A stretch of 64,000 nt of DNA from Streptomyces humicola. GTDB taxonomy: Bacteria; Actinomycetota; Actinomycetes; Streptomycetales; Streptomycetaceae. The position numbers were made by a program, and so were the translations under genes. Below the pieces are notes generated by a model. That model did not search any database and was not told the DNA's origin. It worked only from the letters and a program-made list of their open reading frames with translations. Positions within the stretch are counted from its first letter, which is position 1. Each line of letters opens with the position of its first letter. Shown here piece after piece: positions 17,350-26,915 of the stretch. Where the stretch lies: positions 17,616 to 81,615 of the forward strand of contig NZ_JANFNG010000029.1 in the NCBI RefSeq assembly GCF_024436035.1. The letters are read 5' to 3'.

Positions 17350-18677
17350 TCCCCCGCGCCCACCGCGAGCCGCCGCGGCGGCGGCTCGCACGTATCACCG
17401 CCGCCGCCTGGCTCTCCGCGGTCTCGCTGCTGCTCACCGGCTGCGAGTTCCACGGGCTCGCCGACGTCCCCCTGCCGGGCGGCGCGGCCACGGACCACGC
17501 CTACCACGTCACGGTGGATTTCCAGGATGTCCTGGACCTGGTGCCGCAGTCCGCGGTCAAGGTCAACGATGTGACCGTGGGCGCCGTCGAGAAGGTCGAG
17601 CTGAACGGCTGGCAGGCCCGCGTACGCCTGCGCATCTCCGACTCGGTCAGACTCCCGGCCAACGCGGTCGCCCAGCTCCAACAGACGAGCATGCTGGGCG
17701 AGAAGTACATCTCCCTGTCAGCCCCGACTGACGTCCCCGCGGTCGGGCGGCTCACCGACGGCGCGCGGATCCCGTTGTCCCGCAGCGGCCGCGACGTGGA
17801 GGTCGAAGAGGTGCTCTCCGCCCTCTCCGCCCTGCTCAACGGCGGCGGCGTGGCCCAGCTGCACACCATCACCTTGGAGCTCAACCACGCGCTCCAAGGC
17901 CGCGAGCAGCGGGTCAGGAGCCTGATGAGCGAGCTGGACACCTTCATCGGCGGGCTCGACCAGCAGCGCTCCGAGATCGTCCGAGCCATGCAGGGCATCG
18001 ACAAGCTGACCAGGACCCTCAACCAACAAAGCGGCGTGATCGGCGAAGCCATAGACAACATGCCGCCCGCGCTGAAGATCCTGGCCGATCAGCGCCGCAA
18101 CCTGACTGCCATGCTGACGGCGCTGTCCAACCTCGGCACCGTGGGCACCCACGTGATCAACGCTTCGCGCGACGACACCGTCGCCGACCTGCAGCAACTC
18201 CAGCCGATCCTCGACGAGCTCAATACGGCCGGCAACGATCTGCCCAACGCACTGGAGTTGCTGACCACCTATCCGTTCCCCCGCAACGCCGTCGACGCCG
18301 TCAAGGGCGACTACACCAACCTGCACATCACCGCAGACCTCAACCTCAACAACCTCTACCACAACGTCGGTGGTCCCACCCCGACGCCCGGACCTAGCTC
18401 GCCCGTGCCAGGGCTACCGACACCGACCATACCGACCCTCCCGCCGCTGCCCACCCTGCCACCCGTCCCGAAACTACCGGTCCCGACGCCGACCACCTCC
18501 TGTATGCCGGGCGCCACCTGCGTGCCCCAACCGGCACCGTCAGCATCGAGCGGCGGAACGCTGTGCCCGCCGGTGTGCACCGGAACCGGCATCGCCTACT
18601 ACACCGGCGGATCCGGTACCCCGATCGGTGTCGACATGCCGCTCGCCGAGCTCATGACCAGGGGGATGCAACCGTGA
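17346..18677 (+). CDS. mceE: Mce family lipoprotein E (LprK-like)
   Basis: 443 residues; the ATG at 17346 overlaps the mceD stop. The signal peptide ends in a lipobox, LLLTGC, with the lipidated Cys near residue 31, as in mycobacterial MceE/LprK. MCE domain: VTVDFQDVLDLVPQSAVKVN, then DVTVGAVEKVEL and TSMLGEKYISLS. The long helical region is followed by ~110 residues dominated by Pro and Thr (PTPGPSSPVPGLPTPTIPTL) and a Cys-containing end. As the only lipidated subunit it probably anchors the complex outside the membrane. Confidence 0.92.
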   Translation: MIPRAHREPPRRRLARITAAAWLSAVSLLLTGCEFHGLADVPLPGGAATDHAYHVTVDFQDVLDLVPQSAVKVNDVTVGAVEKVELNGWQARVRLRISDSVRLPANAVAQLQQTSMLGEKYISLSAPTDVPAVGRLTDGARIPLSRSGRDVEVEEVLSALSALLNGGGVAQLHTITLELNHALQGREQRVRSLMSELDTFIGGLDQQRSEIVRAMQGIDKLTRTLNQQSGVIGEAIDNMPPALKILADQRRNLTAMLTALSNLGTVGTHVINASRDDTVADLQQLQPILDELNTAGNDLPNALELLTTYPFPRNAVDAVKGDYTNLHITADLNLNNLYHNVGGPTPTPGPSSPVPGLPTPTIPTLPPLPTLPPVPKLPVPTPTTSCMPGATCVPQPAPSASSGGTLCPPVCTGTGIAYYTGGSGTPIGVDMPLAELMTRGMQP

Positions 18678-19954
18678 TCACCGCCGGGGTCAAGACCCAA
18701 CTGATCGCCTTCGCCGCCATCACCGCCGTCGGGATTTCCTACGTCGGCGCACGGTACGCCGGGCTGGCCGATGCCATCTCGCCCAGCGGATACACCGTAC
18801 GGGCCGACTTCGCCGACTCCGGAGGTATCTTCTCCGGCGCCGAGGTCACCTACCGCGGCGTGCCGGTGGGCCGGGTCACAGCACTGCAGTTGGCCTCGGC
18901 CGGCGGCGTGTCGGCGCAGTTGCACATCGACGGCGGCCCGCCCATCCCCTCCGACACCCTCGCCGTGGTGGCCGACCGCTCCGCGGTCGGCGAGCAGTAC
19001 GTCGACTTGCAACCCCGCACCAACGACGGCCCCTACCTGCACAACGGCAGCACGATCGCCCGCCGCGACACCCGTACCCCGCTGCCCACCACCACGCTCA
19101 TCCTCAGCCTCGACCGGCTGGTCGGCTCGGTCGGCAAGCAGGACCTACGGACCACGGTCGACGAGCTGGGAAAAGCCTTCGCCGGCACCGGCCCGGACCT
19201 CACCCGGCTGGTCGACTCGGGCAACGCGCTCGTCGAGTCGGCGAACGCCGCGCTGCCCCAGACCATCTCGATGATCGACAACTCCCGTACGGTCCTGAAG
19301 ACCCAGACAGACGAGGGCTCGGCGATCACGTCGTTCTCCCGGAACCTGGCAGCCCTCACTGATCAGCTCAAGAACAGCGACAAGGACATTCGAGGAGTGC
19401 TGGACGGCGGCAGTTCCGCTGCAGGCGCGACGGACGCGCTGTTGCGCGCCAACAGCGGCGCACTCCCGGTCCTACTGGACAACCTCATCAGCGGCGGCCA
19501 GGTCACCCTGGCCCGGCTGCCCGGTGTGGAGCAGGCTCTCGTCACCTTCCCCGCAGTGGTCGCAGGGAGCTTCACCGTGCTCCCGGGGGACGGAACCACA
19601 CGCTTCGGAATGGTCCTCAACGCCAGCAATCCGCCCCCGTGCCGTCAGGGCTACGACACCCAGTGGCGCGACCCCAGCGACACCTCGGAGCGCCCCGCCA
19701 ACACCGCCGCCCGGTGCACCCTCCCGCGCGGTAGCCAGTCCTCGGTCCGCGGAGCCCAAAATGCCCCCCGGCCGGCGGATTCCTCCGGCTCCGGCCAAGC
19801 CGAGCAATCGTCGTTCCTGACCCCTTATGACCCCCAGACCGGCTCCGCCAGCGGCCCGGACGGGCAGCCCTTCGAGATCGGCTCGACAGGCGGAGAGCAG
19901 AGCACGTTCGGAAAGGACTCATGGCAATGGCTGCTCGTCGGACCGATGGTGTGA
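18674..19954 (+). CDS. mceF: Mce family protein F
   Basis: 426 residues, GTG start overlapping the mceE stop. Membrane helix (TQLIAFAAITAVGISYVGAR), MCE domain (YTVRADFADSGGIFSGAEVT then YRGVPVGRVTALQL and AVGEQYVDLQP), helical region, and a low-complexity Ser/Gly-rich C-terminus of ~80 residues. It completes the six-protein Mce set. Its 3' end overlaps the first Mce-associated gene by 34 bases. Confidence 0.92.
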   Translation: MITAGVKTQLIAFAAITAVGISYVGARYAGLADAISPSGYTVRADFADSGGIFSGAEVTYRGVPVGRVTALQLASAGGVSAQLHIDGGPPIPSDTLAVVADRSAVGEQYVDLQPRTNDGPYLHNGSTIARRDTRTPLPTTTLILSLDRLVGSVGKQDLRTTVDELGKAFAGTGPDLTRLVDSGNALVESANAALPQTISMIDNSRTVLKTQTDEGSAITSFSRNLAALTDQLKNSDKDIRGVLDGGSSAAGATDALLRANSGALPVLLDNLISGGQVTLARLPGVEQALVTFPAVVAGSFTVLPGDGTTRFGMVLNASNPPPCRQGYDTQWRDPSDTSERPANTAARCTLPRGSQSSVRGAQNAPRPADSSGSGQAEQSSFLTPYDPQTGSASGPDGQPFEIGSTGGEQSTFGKDSWQWLLVGPMV

Positions 19955-20502
19955 CCGGCCGGCTTCTGGCTCGTGCACGTGGGACGCTGCACGAGCTGCG
20001 CACCGTGGGGGCAAGCCGTACACGCCGCAGCAAGTGGCTCCTCCCGACCCTCGCCCTCGCGGCGCTGCTGTCGGCAGTCTTGCCAGTTTACCTGGGTGTA
20101 CGCGTATACCAGCAGCGCCAGGTGGAGCAGCGCAACCAGGACATCCTGACAGCGGCCAGGCAGTTGGCACTGAACTTCACCTCACTCGACTACCGGCACT
20201 ACGACCAGGACGCCAGAAACGTGCTGAACATGGCCACGGGCGACTTCAAACAGCAGTTCGCCGATCAGACCTCGAACCTCACGAAGCTGGTCGCCACCAA
20301 CAAGTCCGTCTCCGAAGGCCAGATCCTCGACGCGGGCATCGCCGAAGCCGACGCGCGGTCCGCCAGCGTCCTGGTCGCCGTCGACAGCAAGGTGACCAAC
20401 GTCGCCGCGCCGCAGGGACAAGTACGCAACTACCGGCTCCAGGTCGACCTCGTGCTCCAAGGCGGCCGATGGCTCGCTTCCAACGTCGAGTTCGTCGACT
20501 GA
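19921..20502 (+). CDS. Mce-associated membrane protein (first)
   Basis: 193 residues. A basic cytosolic N-terminus is followed by one membrane helix (KWLLPTLALAALLSAVLPVY) and an extracellular NTF2-like domain with the typical LDYRHYDQDARNVLNMATGD motif. Mce-associated (Mam) proteins stabilise Mce complexes. The ATG at 19921 or 19927 lies inside mceF, so the two are translationally linked. Confidence 0.88.
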   Translation: MAMAARRTDGVTGRLLARARGTLHELRTVGASRTRRSKWLLPTLALAALLSAVLPVYLGVRVYQQRQVEQRNQDILTAARQLALNFTSLDYRHYDQDARNVLNMATGDFKQQFADQTSNLTKLVATNKSVSEGQILDAGIAEADARSASVLVAVDSKVTNVAAPQGQVRNYRLQVDLVLQGGRWLASNVEFVD

Positions 20503-20553
20503 ACGCACAACCGCCAGCTGCACAAAGACACACAACAATGCAGGGGAGATATC

Positions 20554-21378
20554 GTGGTGAATCACACCGCCGGAGGGCGCGGCCGCAACGGCTCGCCGCG
20601 GCAGCGTTCCGTGGCCGCAGCCGCCCGCGCCGCAGCCAGGCGATCCGAGCGAGCTCACCGCCCCCCGACAGGTCCCGACGAGCCGGGCGCGACACGGAAG
20701 ATCCTGACCACCTCGGTCTCGGTCGAGACACGGTCTCGGGCCGCATCCGCCGAGACACGTGACCGGATTCCCCCTCCGCTTCAGGCCATCAGAAAGCTGC
20801 GGGAGCAGATCGACCGGATGCCCACGTCCCGCTCCGGGACAGCGGCGGAGACGGACACGCAGCCGCAGGCGCCACCTCGTCGGCCCAGTCGTCTCGTCCT
20901 GGTCCTCGTGCTCCTGATCCTCGCCGGATCGGCCGCCACCGCAGTTCTCGGCTTGCAGCACCGCGACGCCGACAGCTCCCGCCAGGCACGGGCAGACGCA
21001 CTGGCCGCAGCCCGCACAGCCGCCCCAGTAATCCTTTCGTACGATTACCGGCATCTCGCCCGCGATTTCGCCGCAGCCGACAGTCACCTCACCGGCCCCT
21101 TCCGAGACCAGTACCGCAAGACGACACAGACAGTCGTCGGCCCCACGGCGGCGAGATACCACGGCATCGTCAAGGCCACGGTCGCTCAGCCGACGGGCGG
21201 CCTTCCGGCAGCGTCGGTCGTGTCGGCCACCCCGGACAGCGCCGTCGTCCTGCTGTTCATGAACCAGGTCACCACCAGCACTCAGATTTCCGGACCCCGT
21301 CTGGACCTCGACCGGGTGCGGATGACACTGACGAGTACCCCCGGCGGATGGAAGGTGAGCGCCGTCGACGCCTTGTAG
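20554..21378 (+). CDS. Mce-associated membrane protein (second)
   Basis: 274 residues, GTG start with GGGGAG upstream. An unusually long (~110 residues) basic, disordered N-terminus precedes the membrane helix (RLVLVLVLLILAGSAATAVL). The extracellular domain again shows the Mam signature: LSYDYRHLARDFAAADSHLT, then FRDQYRKTT and GWKVSAVDAL at the end. It is the last gene of the Mce operon, 51 bases after the first Mam gene. Confidence 0.87.
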   Translation: MVNHTAGGRGRNGSPRQRSVAAAARAAARRSERAHRPPTGPDEPGATRKILTTSVSVETRSRAASAETRDRIPPPLQAIRKLREQIDRMPTSRSGTAAETDTQPQAPPRRPSRLVLVLVLLILAGSAATAVLGLQHRDADSSRQARADALAAARTAAPVILSYDYRHLARDFAAADSHLTGPFRDQYRKTTQTVVGPTAARYHGIVKATVAQPTGGLPAASVVSATPDSAVVLLFMNQVTTSTQISGPRLDLDRVRMTLTSTPGGWKVSAVDAL

Positions 21379-21423
21379 TAACTCGCCTGCCGAGAGCGGC
21401 TCGCTGCCGTAGTGGCGCGCTCA

Positions 21424-21549
<126 letters not shown>

Positions 21550-21689
21550 GCCCGCGAGGGGCGGAGCCCCTGACCCCGTAGCGGACAGGTCCGCGCGTCC
21601 GCCGCTTCCGCATTGCAGCGGTTCGTACATGGTTCCCGAACTATTTTGGGTGCGGCTCTGCTGGAGGCAACGCTGGGCAGCGGCGACGT

Positions 21690-21888
21690 CCAGGATCTGC
21701 GGATAGAGGAGGCTCCTTCTCGCTACGTTCGGGGTGCTGAAGCCTGAACGAGAAGAAGGAACCTGGTGGAAGGCTACGCGGTCGCGTCTGCTGATGGACA
21801 CTTCGTCCGCTCGCGGGAGCGGTTCGAGGCGATGGTGGCCCGAGCCCTAGGGCTTGTATCGAATGTGCTGGTCACAGCCACTCGTTGA
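21690..21888 (+). pseudogene. ISKra4-type left-end fragment, second copy
   Basis: Non-coding bases GGCTCCTTCTCGCTACGTTC onward match the sequence at 7690-7745 on the minus strand. The following 40-codon frame (GTG at 21766 with AGAAGAAGGA upstream) contains SRERFEAMVARA, equivalent to SRIRFEAIVSGL of the other copy, then ends in a stop. Non-functional. Confidence 0.5.
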
Positions 21889-22145
21889 TGGCCGCTACGA
21901 GGACTGCGCACGTTGTTCACCGCGTTCATCCGGTCTGCCGCGGCAAGGTGGGCACCGGCGAGATCATGGTCCACCACCATCCCTGGAAGGACCAGGAGCA
22001 CGACGAACAGCACGACCAGCGCGGCCACCACGACCGACGCCACTGTGACCGCGCGAGTCGCGCGCCAGCGGCTATGAACAGATCCCCCCATAGCCATCGG
22101 ATCCTAGAGCAAGGCCGAACCCGGCGAACCTATGCGGTCACGGCA

Positions 22146-23309
22146 CTAGACACTCCCGGGTCGGGAGCCGTTGGGGTGCATGACGACCTTGGTCCAGCCG
22201 TTGTCGCGGTTGTCAAAGTGCTGGTAGCCGTCAGGGGCGCGGTCCAGCGGCAGTTCGTGGGAGACGATCCAGGAGGGCTTGGCCTTGCCTTGTTGGATCA
22301 GGTTGCAGAGCTGACGGTTGTATGCCTTGACGTTGGCCTGTCCGTTGCCGATGGACTGGCCCTTGAACCAGAACAGTCCGTAGTCGAAGGCGACTTCGCC
22401 TTGCCTGTAGAGATTATCGGGGCTGCCGGGGTCCTGGGGGATGAAGACGCCGACCACGCCGATGGTGCCGGTGAACTTCACCGAGTGAACCAGGTTGTTC
22501 AGCGTGAGGTTGGGGTGTTCACGGCCCCCGGGGTCGTGTGCCTGGTAGCCCACGCACTCACAGCCCCGATCCGCCCCGAGGCCGTTGGTGTGCTCGTTGA
22601 TCTGGTCGATCGGCGATCCTTTGAAGTCGTCGATAGGGATGGCGCCGATCTGCTCGGCCAGGGCGAGGCGGTCCGGGTGGCGGTCCACGACCATGACCTT
22701 GGCGGCGCTCTTGAGGTTCGCCGACAGGGCGGCCATCAGCCCGACCGGGCCGGCGCCGTAGATCGCCACGGTGTCACCGGGCTGCACCTTCGCAAGTTCG
22801 GTGCAGTGCCAGCCGGTGGGGAAGATGTCGGAGAGCATCACGTAGTCGGTCTGCTTCTCCCATGCCTCCTCCGGCAGTACGAGGCAGTTGTGGTCGCCGT
22901 AGGGCACGCGCAGCAGTTCGGCCTGCCCGCCGTCGTAGGGGCCCATGTCCGCGAAGCCGTACGCGGCGCCAGCCATCTTGGGATTGTCCGGGGTCGTTAG
23001 GCAGTATGCGGTCAGGCCCTTCTCGCAGTTGCGACAGAAGCCGCAGCTGATGTTGAACGGCAAACAGACCAGATCACCAACCCGCACCCGGTCCACAGCG
23101 TCACCGATCGCGACGACCTCGCCCATGTTCTCGTGACCGAAGATCCGGCCTTTCTCGAAGTCGGTGCGGCCTTCGTACATGTGCAGATCGGAGCCGCAGA
23201 TGTTGGTGCTGGTGATCTTCACCAGGACATCGGTCGGGCGCTCGATCCTCGCGTCCGGCACTTCCTTCACGCTCACCGAGCGTGGCCCTTCGTACACTGT
23301 AGCCTTCAT
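22146..23309 (-). CDS. fdhA: Zinc-dependent dehydrogenase, glutathione-independent formaldehyde dehydrogenase type
   Basis: 387 residues; the start at 23309 follows AGGGAGT. Catalytic zinc ligands Cys38 (NICGSD) and His59/Glu60 (GHENMG) and the four structural-zinc cysteines 89, 92, 95 and 103 (CGFCRNCEKGLTAYC) are present. The NAD site is IYGAGPVGLMAA followed by VVDRHPDRLALAEQIGA. The long C-terminal part with ECVGYQAHDPGGREHPN is typical of this medium-chain dehydrogenase branch, which oxidises formaldehyde or other aldehydes with NAD. Neighbours are IS debris, so it stands alone. Confidence 0.88.
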   Translation of the reverse strand: MKATVYEGPRSVSVKEVPDARIERPTDVLVKITSTNICGSDLHMYEGRTDFEKGRIFGHENMGEVVAIGDAVDRVRVGDLVCLPFNISCGFCRNCEKGLTAYCLTTPDNPKMAGAAYGFADMGPYDGGQAELLRVPYGDHNCLVLPEEAWEKQTDYVMLSDIFPTGWHCTELAKVQPGDTVAIYGAGPVGLMAALSANLKSAAKVMVVDRHPDRLALAEQIGAIPIDDFKGSPIDQINEHTNGLGADRGCECVGYQAHDPGGREHPNLTLNNLVHSVKFTGTIGVVGVFIPQDPGSPDNLYRQGEVAFDYGLFWFKGQSIGNGQANVKAYNRQLCNLIQQGKAKPSWIVSHELPLDRAPDGYQHFDNRDNGWTKVVMHPNGSRPGSV

Positions 23310-23594
23310 GGCGTACTCCCTTCGCTCCCCCGCACACGTGGGCGCGCTACCGCTCCTGCGTTCGCGCAGCCGCAAGTTGGCAACCGGGAGTGGACGGGTC
23401 GTGACTCGCAGTCCGCGCAAAGATGTGCGGCTATCTTGCTGCCGATGGCGGCTGCGGCGTTGTGGTGCCTACCGTTCGCAGAGGCAAGACATCTTCTTAC
23501 CGTCCACTCTCCCACCGGGGATCTCCCTGTCAAAGTGACCATGGAGACCACATCGCCCCATGCCGGAGACAGTCCCTGTGCTGCAGGTCCGGTT

Positions 23595-23870
23595 GACCAG
23601 ACGGCCGGGGATGTAGAGGACCTCCTGGCCGTGGTTGACCAACAGGGCCAGCAGCAGTGCGGGCTCGCTGCCGGTCATGTCGATGGCCCAGGCGACCCGG
23701 CGGCCGTCGGCCAGGGCCAGGACGTCGCCGATCAGCTTCATCAGCTCGAGCTCGTCGTTGGCGACCCGCCGCGACAGCAGGGTCTTCCCGTCGGCGTCCA
23801 GTGCGAGGCCGTGGTGGTGGCCCTTTCCGCTGTCGATCACAGGAGCAAGACCAGACGCCTGTTCACCCAC
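23595..23870 (-). pseudogene. IS110-family transposase, N-terminal fragment
   Basis: About 90 residues: VIDSGKGHHHGLALDADGKT, LLSRRVANDELELMKLIGDV, WAIDMTGSEPALLLALLVNH and GQEVLYIPGRLVNR form the DEDD-type N-terminal domain of IS110 transposases. The similarity ends abruptly after PGRLVNR, where the TDAKDA stretch would be expected. Truncated, inactive. Confidence 0.8.
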
Positions 23871-23904
23871 CTGTGCATGGGGCTCAGTGCGCTCGCCATC
23901 GCCG

Positions 23905-24700
23905 CTACTGACCTTGTAGCTGTGTTGTCGTCGGGGTGAGTCCGGTTGCGGCGAGGCATCCGTCGATGAGATCGCAGCGGTATTGAACCTGGCGGAGTCC
24001 GTGTCGCAGGGAGCGCATGAGTTGGACGGGGTCGGCGAAGGCGGTATTGGCTTGGCTGTGGCGACGGAGTAGAGACCAGATGCCTTCGGCGGGATTCAGC
24101 TGAGGCGCGTAGGGCGGCAGATGATAGGCGGTGATCCAGTCGTGCGCGTCGATGAAGCCACGCATCCGGGCGTCCCGGTGCACGTTCAAATTGTCCCAGA
24201 TGAGAACGATGGGGCTGTTGAGTTGTTGGTGCGCCGCGATCAGAAGGTCGCGGTAGTCGCTCCACGCGAAGCTGCGACGGCCGGATGTCTTGTGATCCCG
24301 GTGGATCATCGGCCGGTGGATCAGGCGCGAGCGTTCCCCTGGCTTATAGCAGGCCAGGGCAGCGATAGAGATGCGACGCTGGGAGCGTCCGCAGACCGGG
24401 ATCACAGGAGTATTCCCTCGCCGGGCCCAGGTCCGTGCGGTCGGCGGCGTCATCGAGAAGCCGGCCTCGTCCTCGAAGACGAGGAAGGCCCCGAGCGCCG
24501 CCGCGGTGCTTCCAGCGATGGCCAAGTCTCCTTCACTCAACCCGCCACGGCCGCGTCGTTGCGCTCGAGCGGGCGCCGGGCGGGAACCTGGTGATTCCAG
24601 CCGTTGCGCCGCAGCATCTGGGCGGTTCCGGACAGCGTCATGCTCTTGTGGAACCGTCTGCCGATCAGTGTCTTGATTCGGGACAATCATTCACTGCTTG
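23905..24700 (-). pseudogene. IS630-family transposase, frameshifted
   Basis: The DDE catalytic half is intact: FEDEAGFSMTPP, LIWDNLNVHRDARMRGFI, and APQLNPAEGIWSLLRR carry the three acidic residues. The N-terminal helix-turn-helix part is readable only in another frame (IGRRFHKSMTLSGTAQMLRR then NGWNHQVPARRPLE), where a TGA replaces an expected Trp codon before VKETWPS. So the gene has a frameshift and a stop codon and is inactive. Confidence 0.8.
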
Positions 24701-24978
24701 GCTTTGCCGCCCTCCCTCCTTGCGGTCATCCGTGACGACCTACGGCAGCTGACTTGGGCTCAGTGGAGTGGCGCTGAGGCGTCGGCAACACGGTCAGCGC
24801 GCCAGTGACCTCATCGTTCTCGCAGGTGCCGACACCACTTCTGACGCACATCAACGGGCCGGTTTCTCAAGTGAGTTGATTCCTGTGTCTGCACTGTGAA
24901 TCGGTCAAGCTTCGTGAGTGGCTGACCACCTGATGGAGTGGCGTCGTGCCGCTCGCCGCATGGGCAGACTCTCCATAG

Positions 24979-25022
24979 CAATACAGGCAAACCGTCCCAT
25001 CACATTGTATGTGCCTGTATTG
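24979..25022 (+). promoter_or_regulatory. Nested inverted repeats before the SH3 protein gene
   Basis: CAATACAGGCA (24979-24989) is repeated inverted as TGCCTGTATTG (25012-25022). Inside it, CACAT-TGT-ATGTG (25001-25013) forms a second palindrome. The outer repeat ends 4 bases before the ribosome binding site AAAGGAG (25026-25032) of the gene at 25039. This could be an operator or a 5' leader hairpin that affects translation. The rest of 24701-24978 shows no gene. Confidence 0.5.
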
Positions 25023-25038
25023 GTGAAAGGAGACGAAC

Positions 25039-25467
25039 GTGTTCAGTCGTCACTCCATCTCCAAGTCCATCGCCGCGATTCTGGTCGGCGGCAGCGCTCT
25101 GGTCGGCACGGTGGCCGCTGCCGGCTCTGCTCAGGCCGCCCCGGCCTACTCCCCGGAAGCACCGGGCAGCTACCTGTCCCTCAGCCCGTCGGACTACGGC
25201 AACTGGGGCTACGGCGACGGCTACTCGCCGGACGCCCCCTCCGGGCAGGTTGTCTCTCCGGTGCCGCTGAACGTCCGGTCCGGCCCGGGCACCGGCTACT
25301 GGACCAACGGGACCATCCCCAATGGCACCGTGATCTCGGTCAACTGCAAGACCGACGGCACTGACGTCGGCGGCAACTACCGCTGGTACCAGCTGGCCGA
25401 CGGGCAGGGCTGGGTCTCGGCCCACTACGTCAACAACTTCGACTACGTCCCCTGGTGCAGTAACTGA
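25039..25467 (+). CDS. Small secreted SH3-domain protein
   Basis: 142 residues, GTG start with AAAGGAG 6 bases before. Signal peptide: SISKSIAAILVGGSALVGTV then AAAGSAQAA. The mature part has a Tyr/Ser/Pro-rich segment and one bacterial SH3 domain (residues ~70-140): PLNVRSGPGTGYWTNGTIPN, GTVISVNCKTDG and GQGWVSAHYVNNF. Two cysteines may form a disulfide. Such proteins bind cell wall or act as secreted regulators of wall enzymes; no enzymatic domain is attached. Confidence 0.85.
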   Translation: MFSRHSISKSIAAILVGGSALVGTVAAAGSAQAAPAYSPEAPGSYLSLSPSDYGNWGYGDGYSPDAPSGQVVSPVPLNVRSGPGTGYWTNGTIPNGTVISVNCKTDGTDVGGNYRWYQLADGQGWVSAHYVNNFDYVPWCSN

Positions 25468-25679
25468 GGCATCAGAAGAAACGTACCTGTTCTCGCCCGG
25501 GGTGCCGCTTCCCCGGGCGAGCGCACATCGCATGACTCATGATGGGACCACCGCCCGTGTCCGCACTCTCTGCCGTACTCCCTTGCCCTGTCCACCTTTG
25601 TTCCGGACAGGTGCCGGTCTCGCCGAACCTCGGCCGGCCTGGCTGGTGCCGGCCGCAGCCCAGGCAGATCTTCGAGGTG

Positions 25680-26049
25680 AGCCCTCCATGTGGCGGCGTC
25701 GCGTCGTCGTACGGCTCGGGGAACTGTCCTTCGCCTTCTACCTGATCCATTTGCTCGTTCTGCACACCGGAGCACGGCTGTTGATCGCGCCCCACGCCTG
25801 CCGCTGCTGCCCGGCCTCGGCGCCGTGTTCCTCGCCTTCGCGATCTCCCTCGCCCTGGCCTGGGCCTTGCACGAAGCGATCGAACGCCCGGCCCGGCGAC
25901 TGCTGTTGCGCCCTGGCGCAGGCGTCCGGCCGCGCCTGCCGCCGATCCGTCGTCCGTGGACCTCACCAGGCCGCCCGGCTGGACGCCGCTCCGGGCAAGT
26001 CTTGACGACTCCGACCGGCAATTCCGTCGAAACTCCTGCAGAGGACTGA
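25680..26049 (+). pseudogene. Acyltransferase-3 (OafA-like) C-terminal remnant, frameshifted
   Basis: One frame reads VVVRLGELSFAFYLIHLLVL then HTGARLL. A second frame takes over with PRLPLLPGLGAVFLAFAISL then ALAWALHEAIERPARRLLLR. Together these are the last two membrane helices and the basic end of an acyltransferase-3 protein. The N-terminal eight or so helices are missing. It sits 5 bases before the SGNH hydrolase gene, its probable former operon partner. Confidence 0.75.
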
Positions 26050-26053
26050 TGAC

Positions 26054-26914
26054 ATGACCAACCAGCAGCGACCGAACAGGTTCCTCACCCTTGTACTCGC
26101 CCTCGCCCCCCTCGTTCTGCTCGCGCTCATCGTCCTTGTTACGTTCCTCGCCATGCGCACGTTCGCTGAAGAACCCACCCGATTCGGCGTACCGATCGTG
26201 CCATCGAGCCGGGCACCGATCGCTTTCCCCACCGTTCCGGATCCGAAGAGGTGTCCTGCCATCAAGCCGGCGTCGGCGGCCCCGGCCGACGGCGACGTGG
26301 TGGTGCTCGGCGCCTCCATCGCGCTCGGCATGCGGACCTCGAAGGGCACGGAGACGGCCTGGCCGCACCTCCTCGCGACCAGGCTGCGCCAGGCCCACAT
26401 CCCCATCGACGTGGTCAACGACAGCATCGGCGGCGAGCGGCTGCTCACCGACAACGCGGGCCACAAGTGCACCAGCGCGCTGCTTCGTCAGGTGCCGGGC
26501 CTCGCACTCCCGGGCGTGCGTACCCTGATTCTCACTGACGTGATCAACGATATCCAGCAGCCCCCTCACGTGAACAGCCCGCAAGAGATCATCGCAGGGC
26601 TGAAGCGGTTCGTGACACGCGCGCATGCCAACGGCGTCCGCGTCATCGGCACGACCATCACCCCGTACCGAGGGCTTTCCACCTACCAGACTGCGGGCGA
26701 TCGGTGCCGCCATGAGGTCAACAAGGCCATGCGGCACGACCATCTGTTCGACGGCTTGGTCGACTTCTCCGCGGCGCTTCGCGACCCCTCCGGCACCTCA
26801 AGGATCCTGTCCGCGTATGACTCCGGTGACCACCTTCACCCCGACGACGCGGGGCAGGATGCCATGGCCCGGGCCATCCCGCTCCAGTTGCTCACCTCTG
26901 CACCGTCCGTGTGA
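26054..26914 (+). CDS. Membrane-anchored SGNH/GDSL hydrolase
   Basis: 286 residues. An N-terminal membrane helix (FLTLVLALAPLVLLALIVLV) places the catalytic domain outside. SGNH blocks: VVLGASIALG (catalytic Ser), VNDSIGGERL (Gly), LTDVINDIQ (Asn), and SGDHLHPDDAG (Asp and His). These enzymes remove or transfer acyl groups on carbohydrates or lipids. The adjacent broken acyltransferase suggests an original pair acting on surface polysaccharide (inference). Confidence 0.87.
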   Translation: MTNQQRPNRFLTLVLALAPLVLLALIVLVTFLAMRTFAEEPTRFGVPIVPSSRAPIAFPTVPDPKRCPAIKPASAAPADGDVVVLGASIALGMRTSKGTETAWPHLLATRLRQAHIPIDVVNDSIGGERLLTDNAGHKCTSALLRQVPGLALPGVRTLILTDVINDIQQPPHVNSPQEIIAGLKRFVTRAHANGVRVIGTTITPYRGLSTYQTAGDRCRHEVNKAMRHDHLFDGLVDFSAALRDPSGTSRILSAYDSGDHLHPDDAGQDAMARAIPLQLLTSAPSV

Positions 26915-26915
26915 A

